Assembly: GCA_902779185.1 (NCBI GenBank)
Contig: CACZAM010000012.1
Location: 1-48,322 of the forward strand
Source: an uncultured Eubacteriales bacterium
Lineage (GTDB): Bacteria > Bacillota > Clostridia > Peptostreptococcales > Anaerovoracaceae
Direction: 5' to 3'
DNA length: 48,322 bases
The translations under genes and the position numbers were made by a program. Below the pieces are notes generated by a model. That model searched no databases. It was given only the letters and a program-made list of their open reading frames with translations, and was not told the origin of the DNA. Below are positions 33,495 through 42,572 of this stretch, piece by piece; position 1 is the first letter of the stretch; the number at the start of each line of letters is the position of its first letter.

Positions 33495-36239
33495 TTGGGG
33501 ACGGGTAACGCTCTGAAAAAAGAGAGCGGCGGCAGACTTCTGCTGCAGTATACACTGCTGTTTGCTCTGTTTACAGCAGGACTCTTTGGAGTGCTCATAA
33601 TCACTCACAGGAGCTTCATGCAGTTCCATGACGCATTCAGGCAGGGAGCTTTCAGGCTTATCGAGATCAGAAACCAGCTAAGTAATATAGCATCCGGAGA
33701 GGGCTTTTCATGGTGGTCGTGGTATGAAGGGACGGGCCTCGACGAGCCGCTGGAGAATTTTGTCGATCCGTTTTCGATCATAGGAGCGATGTTCCCTATC
33801 CGGTATATTGAGCTCGGATTTACGGTGGCCGCGCTTCTCAGGCTGTATTTCGGCGGAATAGCTTTCCTGATCCTTGGAAAGGAAGTGGATCTGAAGGAAG
33901 ACCAGTGCCTTCTCGGTGCCATCCTCTATGTTTTTTCCGCGTGCTTCGTGGGACTCGCGCTCAGGCAGAGCGAAAATCTGAAGAACATATTCCTGTTCCC
34001 TTTGCTTGTGACATCGGTGGAGAGGATATACAAAGGCAAACGCCCGGTCATGTACATCCTCATGGTGGCGTATTACATGCTTTTCACCTTCTACTTCTCG
34101 TATATGTCGGGGATCACCATCGTCCTTTACATAATCCTGAGGTACTTCGCGTATAATGAGAAATTCAGACTGAAGGAATTCGCGCCGGTCTTCGGCAGAT
34201 TCATCGGTTACGGTACACTGGGCATCATGCTGCCCGCTTTCAGCTGGCTGTTTGCCGTGTCCACGCTTACAAGGGCGTCTACCGAGAGCACCAATGCCGT
34301 GTCATACGGACTGGTGCCGGACATGGACATGCTCAGCTCTTTTGGAAAAATACTGCTGGGAACAGGCGCCTCCTATGATTATGAAGACATAGGCCTCGGC
34401 ATTCTTATAATAATGCTGCTGCCTGTCGCGATAAGGCATTGTACCAGAAAGAACACCAACACGATCATGACCGTGCTGCTTTTGATAATGATGCAGATCC
34501 CGGTGATTTGCAGCATGTTCAACGGCTTCAGCTATGTATCCTACAGGTGGTCCTATACAGTGGTCCTGTTTGCCGTATGGAGCGCAGCGGAGCAGTTCGA
34601 TACGGAACGGCTGAAGGAGAAAGGGAGCATACTGCTGGCGGCTTCAGGTCTCGCGCTCATCGCAATATGGACGGAGGGGCTTTACAAAGCCGGTGCGGTT
34701 TCCCTGGATAAGGCGGGACGGGTCTTTGTGCCTCTTCAGCTGGCGGCCGGGTTGGTGATACTGATTCTCTTTGCCGTGATAAGAAGAAAAGAGAAGATGA
34801 GCCGGGCTGTGCTTGCCGCGTTCTTTGTGATACCGCTCATATCGCTGTCGCTTGGCTGGTCATACGGCATCGGCACGCGCATCGACAACTTTGCGAGGAA
34901 CGCGTCCGTATATAACCATCTTCAGAGCTCGCCGCTGAGGGCAGGCAATAAGATCGAAGACGAAGGTTTCTACAGAATAGACTCCGTTGACGGGATGCTG
35001 AGGCATACAAGACTGATATTCCCGGCAAATGAAAGCATATGGTGGAAGACGAACAACATATTCATATATAACAGCCGCATACCTGAAAAGCTCACTGAGT
35101 TCAATATAGATCTGGGTAACAGCTACGGATACGCGAGGCGCGTTTACATGCTTTCCAACGGCAACCGGATGGGATTGGATTTCCTGTTCGGTGTCAGATA
35201 CTTCCTGGGAAGCGATTCGAATAATTCTGAAACCGCAGATTCCGATAATTACGCAGGATACGGTTTTGAAAAGACAGGGGAAATAGACGGAGTATCCGTA
35301 TTTAAAAGCAAATACGACGCAGGCCTTGGATTCGTGCTGAAAAAGGCGATCACCGAAAGCGATTTTGATACTCTGAACAGGCTCGAAAAGGAGCAGGCGC
35401 TGCTTCAGGCCGCGGTCATACCGGATGAAGAGGCTTCAGAATGTGACATACCGCTTGTCAGGACAACAGATCTGGATATCGACATAAAGGATGTGCCGTA
35501 TGAGGTCATAAAGACTGACGGTGTGGAATTCGGAAAGAACAGGATAAAAACTGATAAGGGAAACGCGTCCTTTACAATTGCTGTGAAGGATGTTCCGGAC
35601 AGCCAGCTTGTGGTTTCTTTTGACGATCTGAGGCGCAACGCTAAAGGTGATGGAGAAGGCGGATCATACCTGCTGTACGCTGACAACGGGACTGTGGAAA
35701 GTGAAGTGCTGAATCAGCACAGCAGGCAGGGGATAAGCGGTCTGGTAAATCACGATCTCAACATGGGCCATTGCTCCGGGGACTATGAGATCACTGTAAG
35801 CCTGCCGTACAAGGGCGATTACACATATGACAGGCTGTACGTATCCGCGATGAGCACGGCTTCTTTTGACAGGCACGCGTCCGAATGTGTCAAAAACGCG
35901 TATGAAGTGACTGCCTATAATGACAAAAGGGTAGAGGGGACGATAGATACGGACGGGGACGGCATCCTGCTGATCTCAATACCCGAGCATGCCGGCTGGG
36001 ATGTATATGTGGACGGAAGCAGAGCAGAGGAGATCAGCGAACTGGACACGACATTCCTCGGAGCGTATGTTCCCGCGGGGAAACACGAGATTACATTAAA
36101 ATACAGTAACCCGTTTGTAAAATATGGTAGTATTATAACGATAATCGGGTTTATCATACTTGCGTGGGTTTTGAAAAGAACGGGCAAAAAAAAAAATAAA
36201 AACATAACGGAGGCATACAGATGCGTGAAGAAACTGTAA
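33495..36239 (+). CDS. yfhO: YfhO-family membrane glycosyltransferase (GT-C)
   Basis: YfhO proteins use polyprenyl-phosphate sugars, made by CsbB-like GT2 enzymes, to glycosylate teichoic acids on the outer face. The 914 residues have about 12-13 helices in the first 470 residues, an outer mixed region, and a C-terminal beta domain with ISIPEHAGWDVYVDG near 825-839 and AGKHEITLKY before a last helix, the family's signature. The start is TTG at 33495 with AAAGGG upstream; the nearby ATG at 33491 stops after five codons. Two GT2 donor-making genes lie in the window. The next gene starts inside its 3' end. Confidence 0.87.
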   Translation: MGTGNALKKESGGRLLLQYTLLFALFTAGLFGVLIITHRSFMQFHDAFRQGAFRLIEIRNQLSNIASGEGFSWWSWYEGTGLDEPLENFVDPFSIIGAMFPIRYIELGFTVAALLRLYFGGIAFLILGKEVDLKEDQCLLGAILYVFSACFVGLALRQSENLKNIFLFPLLVTSVERIYKGKRPVMYILMVAYYMLFTFYFSYMSGITIVLYIILRYFAYNEKFRLKEFAPVFGRFIGYGTLGIMLPAFSWLFAVSTLTRASTESTNAVSYGLVPDMDMLSSFGKILLGTGASYDYEDIGLGILIIMLLPVAIRHCTRKNTNTIMTVLLLIMMQIPVICSMFNGFSYVSYRWSYTVVLFAVWSAAEQFDTERLKEKGSILLAASGLALIAIWTEGLYKAGAVSLDKAGRVFVPLQLAAGLVILILFAVIRRKEKMSRAVLAAFFVIPLISLSLGWSYGIGTRIDNFARNASVYNHLQSSPLRAGNKIEDEGFYRIDSVDGMLRHTRLIFPANESIWWKTNNIFIYNSRIPEKLTEFNIDLGNSYGYARRVYMLSNGNRMGLDFLFGVRYFLGSDSNNSETADSDNYAGYGFEKTGEIDGVSVFKSKYDAGLGFVLKKAITESDFDTLNRLEKEQALLQAAVIPDEEASECDIPLVRTTDLDIDIKDVPYEVIKTDGVEFGKNRIKTDKGNASFTIAVKDVPDSQLVVSFDDLRRNAKGDGEGGSYLLYADNGTVESEVLNQHSRQGISGLVNHDLNMGHCSGDYEITVSLPYKGDYTYDRLYVSAMSTASFDRHASECVKNAYEVTAYNDKRVEGTIDTDGDGILLISIPEHAGWDVYVDGSRAEEISELDTTFLGAYVPAGKHEITLKYSNPFVKYGSIITIIGFIILAWVLKRTGKKKNKNITEAYRCVKKL

Positions 36240-37180
36240 AATCCATACATCATGCGACGCAGTCGATCGAAGAGGAGATCGGAAAGGTAATAATCGGTAA
36301 GAATGACGTTATCAGGAAGGTGCTTATGAGCATACTTGCCAATGGTCATATTCTTCTCGATGACGTGCCGGGAGTCGGCAAGACATCACTGGCTGTGGCG
36401 CTGGGAAAAACACTTGGACTTGAGTACAACAGAATACAGTGCACACCGGATGTGCTTCCGTCAGACATTGTCGGATTCTCGGTCTTCAATAAAGAGAAGG
36501 ACGCTTTCACCTACATGCCGGGAATCATCAATAATACCAATCTGCTGCTGGCTGATGAAATAAACAGAACATCGAGCCGTACTCAGGCAGCCCTTCTTGA
36601 GGCAATGGAGGAGCGCCAGGTAACAGTAGACGGCGTCGTCCACTTCCTTCCTGATCCGTTCATAGTGATCGCCACAGAAAACCAGGTAGGAGCTGCCGGA
36701 ACACAGATGCTGCCGCATGCGCAGATGGACAGATTCCTTGTTAAGCTGGAAGTAGGATATCCTGACAGGGAAAGCGAGATCCGCATTATTCAGGGAAGGC
36801 AGACTGCCGACCCTTATACACAGATAAGAAAGGTTGTTACTGAAAAGGCGGTAAAGACCATGCAGTCAGCTACTCTTATGGTGACCATAAAGGAGCCTCT
36901 GGTAGCGTATATTACCGACCTCGTAGAAGCTTCGCGCAGCATCCAGAGCACAGAGCTGGGCATAAGTCCGCGTGGCGCGATCGCGGTAAGTCACATGGCA
37001 AAAGCTTCCGCGCTGATGAACGGCAGGGACTTTGTAAAGGAAGAGGACATCAGAGACGTATTCATTGATGTGTGTTCCCACAGGATCATTCTCACACAGA
37101 AGGCGCGCGCTGCCGGGACAACTACTAAGGATGTGCTGGAGCAGATCCTCAGCAGCGTGAAGCCGCCTTACAGTATCTGA
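36221..37180 (+). CDS. MoxR-family AAA+ ATPase
   Basis: A chaperone-like ATPase that typically works with DUF58/VWA proteins. The 319 residues show Walker A GVGKTS at 51-56, Walker B LLLADEINR at 108-116, sensor region IATENQ near 150-155 and a C-terminal lid. It overlaps the yfhO 3' end by 19 nt, with CGGAGG at the proper distance from the ATG. The order MoxR, DUF58, TgpA-like follows a widespread module often tied to envelope functions. What it remodels here is unknown. Confidence 0.92.
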   Translation: MREETVKSIHHATQSIEEEIGKVIIGKNDVIRKVLMSILANGHILLDDVPGVGKTSLAVALGKTLGLEYNRIQCTPDVLPSDIVGFSVFNKEKDAFTYMPGIINNTNLLLADEINRTSSRTQAALLEAMEERQVTVDGVVHFLPDPFIVIATENQVGAAGTQMLPHAQMDRFLVKLEVGYPDRESEIRIIQGRQTADPYTQIRKVVTEKAVKTMQSATLMVTIKEPLVAYITDLVEASRSIQSTELGISPRGAIAVSHMAKASALMNGRDFVKEEDIRDVFIDVCSHRIILTQKARAAGTTTKDVLEQILSSVKPPYSI

Positions 37181-37195
37181 TCGCCGGAGACAAAG

Positions 37196-38335
37196 ATGCG
37201 CAAAAGGATCATAGCGTGGGTGCTGCTGGTATTATCCGCGGCAATAATGTACTTCTTTTCAAACGGAAGCGTTACGCTTGCGCTTCTTGTCGCGCTCATC
37301 GCAGCTCTGCCGCTGTCCTATGCCATGCTCAGGCTCACTGCGGACAAGACCAAACTGTCAGTCAGTGAGGCAGTAACGGAAGAAGGCAAAAGGAAATACG
37401 TGCTGAGCTTCAGAAACAAAGGAATACTTCCGGCAGCGGCCGTAGAGACGGATGTGCTCTGCGCTAACCTGAGAAACGGCGGGACCGATACGCATCACAT
37501 AAACATGAGCCTCGGGCCGCATGCTTCCAGGAACATAGAGATAGAAATGGATCCGCCGCATGCCGGCCGTTATGAGTTTACTGCCGGACAGCTGCGCATA
37601 ATGGATCCTCTCGGGATATGGAGCCGCAAGACGGGAGCAGAATACAGGACAGGCTTTACTGTGATGCCTGACATATATGATATCCGCATGGCATCCGCCG
37701 CAGTCGCGGCCATGCCTGAAAGTGACATGGAGTCGAACAAGACAAGAGGCACCGTGTCGGGAGATACCGTGGATATCAGGGAATATGTACCCGGTGATCC
37801 TGTAAGCAACATACACTGGAAGCTTTCGGAAAAGACCGACAAGCTTCTGGTAAGAGAACTCGGCAGCCCTCAGTCAGACCAGTATCTTCTGATTCTCGAT
37901 AACGCGGCGGATGCGGCGCATGACACCGAGGCTCTTGATGCTGTGGCCTCTGTATATGCATCTGTTATACATGCACTCATACAGAACGACATGGTCTGCT
38001 ATGCCGCATGGACCGATCCGGAATCCGGGCGGGCAGTCATCAAGAGGGTCGCCGATGAGGATGAAGAGAACGAAGCCGCTGACAGCTATCTGTCAATGCC
38101 GGTATCGCTTCCGAGCGCGTTCGCAAGCATCAGCCGCGATCTGGCGGATGACAGATACGTGCATGTTGTAATAGTGGGATCGCGTATCCCTCAGAACATC
38201 GATGTATTGAGCAACGGCTGTCAGGCAACCGTACTCAGATACGGCGAGCAGGGGACCGTCACCGAGGGAAGTCTGACGGTGGTGGGATTCCAGACATCAA
38301 CGTATAGGGAAGACACGGCCGGAATCGAAATATAA
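37196..38335 (+). CDS. DUF58 domain membrane protein
   Basis: The 379-residue protein begins with two helices (about 7-46) followed by a beta-rich region and the DUF58 core. The core signature DIREYVPGDPVSNIHWK lies at 193-209, then KLLVREL near 216-222. The C-terminal part has a VWA-like fold with LLILDNAAD near 231-239 in place of the classical MIDAS motif. DUF58 proteins are thought to act with MoxR ATPases as substrate adaptors at the membrane. Gene order and spacing (15 nt) support that. Confidence 0.88.
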   Translation: MRKRIIAWVLLVLSAAIMYFFSNGSVTLALLVALIAALPLSYAMLRLTADKTKLSVSEAVTEEGKRKYVLSFRNKGILPAAAVETDVLCANLRNGGTDTHHINMSLGPHASRNIEIEMDPPHAGRYEFTAGQLRIMDPLGIWSRKTGAEYRTGFTVMPDIYDIRMASAAVAAMPESDMESNKTRGTVSGDTVDIREYVPGDPVSNIHWKLSEKTDKLLVRELGSPQSDQYLLILDNAADAAHDTEALDAVASVYASVIHALIQNDMVCYAAWTDPESGRAVIKRVADEDEENEAADSYLSMPVSLPSAFASISRDLADDRYVHVVIVGSRIPQNIDVLSNGCQATVLRYGEQGTVTEGSLTVVGFQTSTYREDTAGIEI

Positions 38336-38338
38336 TAG

Positions 38339-39748
38339 ATGAAATTGAACATAAAAAAGCCAAAACTGAATTTCAGGGAGAAAACTGCGAAGCATAGCCG
38401 CCGGTTCCATCTGCCGCGCTTCAGGGGCAAAATGCCCGCTGCTGCAGAGGCCGGTCAGGGTTTTGACGTGGTGGTCAGACCTTCTGAACCGATCATGACG
38501 GTCAGTGCTGAAAAAAAGCATGCCGGCTGGCAGAACGTTCTGCTGCGCAACCTTTCATGCGCACTTCTGATCACTTCTGCGCTCAGCATCTTCTGCATGT
38601 GCATATATGAGCCGGTGCTTATACTCTGCGCTCTGCCGTGCCTTGTGGTATTTATGGCAATAACGACTGCGGAATATCTTAAACCGGGGAAGCTCAGGTT
38701 TATAATTGCCGCGGTTCTCGCTGGAATACTGCTGATCACACTCATTATATGGCGCAGCACTATACTGGGCGGACTCGCCATGCTGATAAACAGCTTTTAT
38801 GATGTTGCGGAAGAGGCTCAGGCATATCTTTATGACAGGGTGCCGGGAGGTGACTACGCGTCCGTTGCAGGCAGCCGCATAGGGATGGCATGGGCATCCT
38901 GCCTCATAGGACTTCTGACAGCGCTGCCTCCGCTGAAATTCAGACGTGTGACAGCTTTTGTGACTGCTGCCGCGGTGATGCTGGCTCTTGCGTATTACGG
39001 GCTTCTGCCTGCCATACCGTGCGTGGCTGTCTTTGCTGCCGCTGTACTCATATCCATGTCACGAGGGGGAGTGCTGTCCGTACTGCCCGTCATGCTTGCC
39101 TCTCTTTTGCTGTTTGGCGCAGTAATACTTGCAGATCCGGGCGAGATCTACGGCATCTCGCAAATGGATGAGAATTTCAGAGACAGATTCGCGTTCAATA
39201 CTGCACTGATCGAATCCGGCGATGAAATGGAAGAAGATCTGTATGATGAGAGCGAAGAATATGATGAAGAGTACAGCGAGGAGGAAGAAAACGAATCCTA
39301 CGAGGAAAGCGGTAACGGCAGCTTTGTGATCATCGGTTTTATTATAGCAATAGTCGCCGCTGCGGGAGCGGCAGCGTACCTGATACACAGGAGGCTTGCA
39401 AAACGCCGCGCGTTATACCGCAGGGGCATAACAAGTAAGGATCCGCGTGAGGCGGTGACGGCGATGTTCCCATATACGGTGCGCTGGCTTCAGGGCTTTG
39501 GAGTGGATCTGCCGGAGCCTGCGTTCACATCCATGATACCGTCCGTAAAGGAAAAGTTCGAAGAATCATATTTAAACCGCTTCACGGAAATGTATGAACT
39601 GTGGAGCGAGGCGGCGTACAGCGACCACCAGGTTTCTGAAGACAGCCGCATCCTCATGAACGCATTCATGAAGGATACTATCAGTACGGTAAAGAAGAAC
39701 AGCAAGCTTAAGGACAAGCTCAGGATGCATTTCAGATATGCGTTATAA
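38339..39748 (+). CDS. TgpA-like membrane protein lacking a transglutaminase domain
   Basis: The 469 residues comprise a basic cytoplasmic start (about 60 residues), about seven helices (70-265), an outer acidic segment of about 30 residues (Asp/Glu/Tyr, near 296-325), one more helix (about 330-348) and a cytoplasmic C-terminal helical domain resembling DUF4129. In the usual MoxR-DUF58-TgpA module the outer part is a transglutaminase-like domain with Cys-His-Asp. Here it is replaced by a short acidic loop with no such residues. It starts 3 nt after the DUF58 gene. Function unknown. Confidence 0.6.
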   Translation: MKLNIKKPKLNFREKTAKHSRRFHLPRFRGKMPAAAEAGQGFDVVVRPSEPIMTVSAEKKHAGWQNVLLRNLSCALLITSALSIFCMCIYEPVLILCALPCLVVFMAITTAEYLKPGKLRFIIAAVLAGILLITLIIWRSTILGGLAMLINSFYDVAEEAQAYLYDRVPGGDYASVAGSRIGMAWASCLIGLLTALPPLKFRRVTAFVTAAAVMLALAYYGLLPAIPCVAVFAAAVLISMSRGGVLSVLPVMLASLLLFGAVILADPGEIYGISQMDENFRDRFAFNTALIESGDEMEEDLYDESEEYDEEYSEEEENESYEESGNGSFVIIGFIIAIVAAAGAAAYLIHRRLAKRRALYRRGITSKDPREAVTAMFPYTVRWLQGFGVDLPEPAFTSMIPSVKEKFEESYLNRFTEMYELWSEAAYSDHQVSEDSRILMNAFMKDTISTVKKNSKLKDKLRMHFRYAL

Positions 39749-41264
39749 CATGCCGAAAATGAAGAAAAAGAACGCAATAATATCAAGAATACTCATACTC
39801 GCCGCATTCATGTTCATGATGCTTCTTTTGTGTGGCTGCCGTGTCCGCGTAAGCAATAACAGTGAAGTGCTTTCCACTCTTGAAGATGACGGCGGCTGGC
39901 TGCAGGAGACATATCAGGAGCGAAGAGACGAACTCGGTATCCCGGTCGCGAAAGAACCTCTTATCAACAGAGACAGTGGAGAGGACTACGACAGTGAGGA
40001 TTACGAAGACGACGAATACTACGACGAGGAAGATGAAGAATACTACGAAGAGGAAGACGAAGAATACGACGACGAATACGACGATGAAGATGAAGAGGAT
40101 GAAGACGGCGAAACATACAGCCCGGCCAGAAGAACAGCAACGGAAAGAACTCTTCCTCAGGTAAGAACGCCGGTCCAGCAGCAGAGGACCCCGATAAGGA
40201 GACCGGCGACTCCGGTCGTTGTCGGCGTAAGGGTGACATTTGATCTGAATGCGGATGACGCAAAGTGCAGCACGACCGGCATGACCGTGAGAAAAGGTTA
40301 TACTTACGGTACTCTGCCTGTGCCGACACGTGAAGGATATGACTTCAAGGGATGGTTTACGGCCAAGAGCGGCGGCAAGGAAGTGACATCAAAGACTAAA
40401 GTTAATGATGACAAAGCCCATACCCTGTACGCGCACTGGAAAAAGGCTGAGAAAAAGAAGTATAAAGTCTCATTTGTCAAGAATGTCCCGGAAGAGGATG
40501 AAGACAAAGTCACTCTGGATAAAGACGAGATCAAAGTTGAGGAAGGCGGCAAATACGGAGGCCTTGAGAAGATGCCTTCGCCGAAATGGGACAAGCATAA
40601 ATTCGAAGGCTGGTATACAGAAGCAGATGAAGGTGCCGGCACAAAGGTCAAATCAAGCGACAAATTCAGCGGCACAAGCGATCAGACTCTGTATGCCCAC
40701 TGGAGTGACGACACTCTGGGATGGTGGAACAAAAGATTCGAAGAGACTGCAAATAATATCGCACCAGAATCAAAAGTCATAATCGCTCTTGATGAGGGTG
40801 ATGATCATGATAAGAAGCTGGTAGATGAATGCAAGGGAAAGCTGGCAGAAGAGGGTGAGACTCCGGAATATATCGTAAAGATCATAAAGAACTACAGCGA
40901 GGAGTCGGCAAAAACAACAGCAGAGGAAGTCTATAATACAGTTTCTGCGGAGAAACCGGGTGTAAAAGTTATTATACTGTCCGATGAGGTACACAAGGGC
41001 AGTGATGAGCAGAAGCTTCTGTATAAAATGATGCTGATGGATGCCATTTACGGCAGCTTTGGCAGCGATTTGGACTCAGCTGCGGCAGACCTTGACGCCA
41101 CTGTATTTTACCCGTATGTTTACTCGAAAGATGCCGGTGCAGAGGAGCCGGGCATAGAAGAGATAGACACAGAAGAGCAGGGAACACAGGGGACAGAAGA
41201 GCCTGGAGTAGAAGTGATAGACACAGAAAATCAGGGCGTAGAAGAAATAAGCACAGTAAACTAG
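39738..41264 (+). CDS. Acidic lipoprotein with two InlB-type (Listeria-Bacteroides) repeats
   Basis: The 508-residue protein overlaps its upstream gene by 11 nt; starts at 39738, 39750 or 39759 are all possible and none has a clear ribosome site. A lipoprotein-like signal ends LLLCGC near residue 34. A strongly acidic Asp/Glu/Tyr tract covers about 76-120, then an Arg/Pro linker, then two InlB B-repeats (about 165-232 and 240-318), both ending LYAHW. The C-terminal half is a separate domain of unknown type with VIIALDEG and VIILSDE strands, then a Glu-rich repeated tail. It is surface-exposed by prediction and likely part of the MoxR/DUF58 module. Confidence 0.75.
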   Translation: MRYNMPKMKKKNAIISRILILAAFMFMMLLLCGCRVRVSNNSEVLSTLEDDGGWLQETYQERRDELGIPVAKEPLINRDSGEDYDSEDYEDDEYYDEEDEEYYEEEDEEYDDEYDDEDEEDEDGETYSPARRTATERTLPQVRTPVQQQRTPIRRPATPVVVGVRVTFDLNADDAKCSTTGMTVRKGYTYGTLPVPTREGYDFKGWFTAKSGGKEVTSKTKVNDDKAHTLYAHWKKAEKKKYKVSFVKNVPEEDEDKVTLDKDEIKVEEGGKYGGLEKMPSPKWDKHKFEGWYTEADEGAGTKVKSSDKFSGTSDQTLYAHWSDDTLGWWNKRFEETANNIAPESKVIIALDEGDDHDKKLVDECKGKLAEEGETPEYIVKIIKNYSEESAKTTAEEVYNTVSAEKPGVKVIILSDEVHKGSDEQKLLYKMMLMDAIYGSFGSDLDSAAADLDATVFYPYVYSKDAGAEEPGIEEIDTEEQGTQGTEEPGVEVIDTENQGVEEISTVN

Positions 41265-41265
41265 G

Positions 41266-42414
41266 TTGAAGCAGAGGATATACAGGTATGACAACGTTAA
41301 AGCGCTGCTGATATTTCTGGTGGTGCTGGGGCATATGACGACTGACTATGTATCAGACTCGCATCTTATAAGATGGACGACGTTATGGATATATACATTT
41401 CATATGCCTGCTTTTATTTTTTTGTCGGGGCTGGTGCATAAGCAGTATATTACTGATGAAAGGGCATCCGCCGGGATAAAAGGCGAGACCCGCCTGCGAC
41501 TTGACAAGGTGCTGGGGTTCTTCCTCTGCGGATACGGACTGAAGATATTCCTGCAGTTTACGCGCACGCTCATGGGCCAGAATCCGCTCTGGCACTGGAT
41601 AGAGGAGCCGGGAATTCCATGGTATCTCTTCGTGATGGCGGAATACGAGGCTCTTTTCTATGTGATGCGAAGGATCGATGAGAAAGTGAAGCCGTGGATG
41701 ATGATCACGGGAGCTTTCGCGCTGAGTGCGGTGATCGGTTACTTCCCTGCAGTCGGCGACACATTCTGCCTTTCGCGTATGATAAACTTCCTGCCGATAT
41801 ACATGCTGGGATACTACCTCGACATGAAGAAGTTCGACGCATTTATTGAGCAAAAGCGGTTTAAGATCGCCGGAGCTCTCATGATAGCCATCTCGCTGAT
41901 CGCGTGCAGGATGCTGCCATGGGGAGGCTACAGCCTCCGGAAATGGTTTACGGGAAGGCGTTCATACGAATTCCTTTCGGACTTTTTCGGCAGCGCCGCT
42001 GTCAGCTATGGCTGGCTCATCAGGCTCGCGGTGTGGGCAGCTGCCTTAGTCATTACATTTTCAGTCATAGCCGTTATTCCGGATAAAAACTTCAGGTTTA
42101 TAACAACGACAGGATCACGCACGCTGAATGTTTACTTCTGGCACAGACCGGTATGCTACCTGTTCCGAAACTGGGCAGTGCTGCCAAAGCTCTCTGTGCT
42201 TTTCGGAGGCACATACAATGCTTCCGTGGCAGGGCAGGTGAAGGGGCTGGCGTTCAGCGGCAGCAACGCCTCGATAGCAGGCGCCTATGCGGTGTATATA
42301 CTGATCGCCGTGGCGATGACCGCGTTCTTCAGCCTGAAAGTATTCGAGCATCCTTGCTCAGATCTGATGAAGCTGGCGGCAAGGTTGACAGCACACGGAC
42401 GCAAAGAAGTTTAA
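41266..42414 (+). CDS. Acyltransferase-3 family membrane protein
   Basis: The 382-residue protein starts at TTG 41266, 1 nt after the upstream stop, without a ribosome site, so re-initiation is likely; no later start would keep the conserved N-terminus. YDNVKALLIFLVVLGH near 8-23 contains the family's His in the first helix, and YTFHMPAFIFLSG near 43-55 is typical too. About ten helices. Members O-acetylate surface sugars. Together with the MBOAT/DHHW pair this is the second acylation route in the operon. A terminator follows. Confidence 0.88.
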   Translation: MKQRIYRYDNVKALLIFLVVLGHMTTDYVSDSHLIRWTTLWIYTFHMPAFIFLSGLVHKQYITDERASAGIKGETRLRLDKVLGFFLCGYGLKIFLQFTRTLMGQNPLWHWIEEPGIPWYLFVMAEYEALFYVMRRIDEKVKPWMMITGAFALSAVIGYFPAVGDTFCLSRMINFLPIYMLGYYLDMKKFDAFIEQKRFKIAGALMIAISLIACRMLPWGGYSLRKWFTGRRSYEFLSDFFGSAAVSYGWLIRLAVWAAALVITFSVIAVIPDKNFRFITTTGSRTLNVYFWHRPVCYLFRNWAVLPKLSVLFGGTYNASVAGQVKGLAFSGSNASIAGAYAVYILIAVAMTAFFSLKVFEHPCSDLMKLAARLTAHGRKEV

Positions 42415-42426
42415 TAGCTCTTTTTT

Positions 42427-42470
42427 ACGGACATAGTTAGCATAACCAGTTAACAATATGTCCGTTTTTA
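42427..42470 (+). terminator. Terminator at the end of the long operon
   Basis: ACGGACATA (42427-42435) pairs perfectly with TATGTCCGT (42457-42465), followed by TTTTTATG. The 21-nt loop holds GTTA/TTAAC sequences that may extend pairing. Confidence 0.8.
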
Positions 42471-42509
42471 TGTGCATATAGCTATCGACAACAAAAGGCG
42501 CAACAATAA

Positions 42510-42518
42510 TGATACAAT
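42510..42518 (+). promoter_or_regulatory. Extended -10 (TGATACAAT) of the repeat-protein gene
   Basis: TGATACAAT matches the extended -10 form. No clear -35 is found. The start would be near 42525, about 48 nt before the ATG. The same nonamer precedes the other surface-protein gene, at 47558. Confidence 0.5.
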
Positions 42519-42572
42519 AACCTTAACAAACGTTAATGTTCTGCAATTTTATTTTTTTGGAGGTTATATCTC

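Noticed and set aside
39964-40329. Minus-strand Arg/His-rich open frame opposite the acidic tract
   Set aside because: It is the complement of Glu/Asp codons in the InlB-repeat lipoprotein gene.
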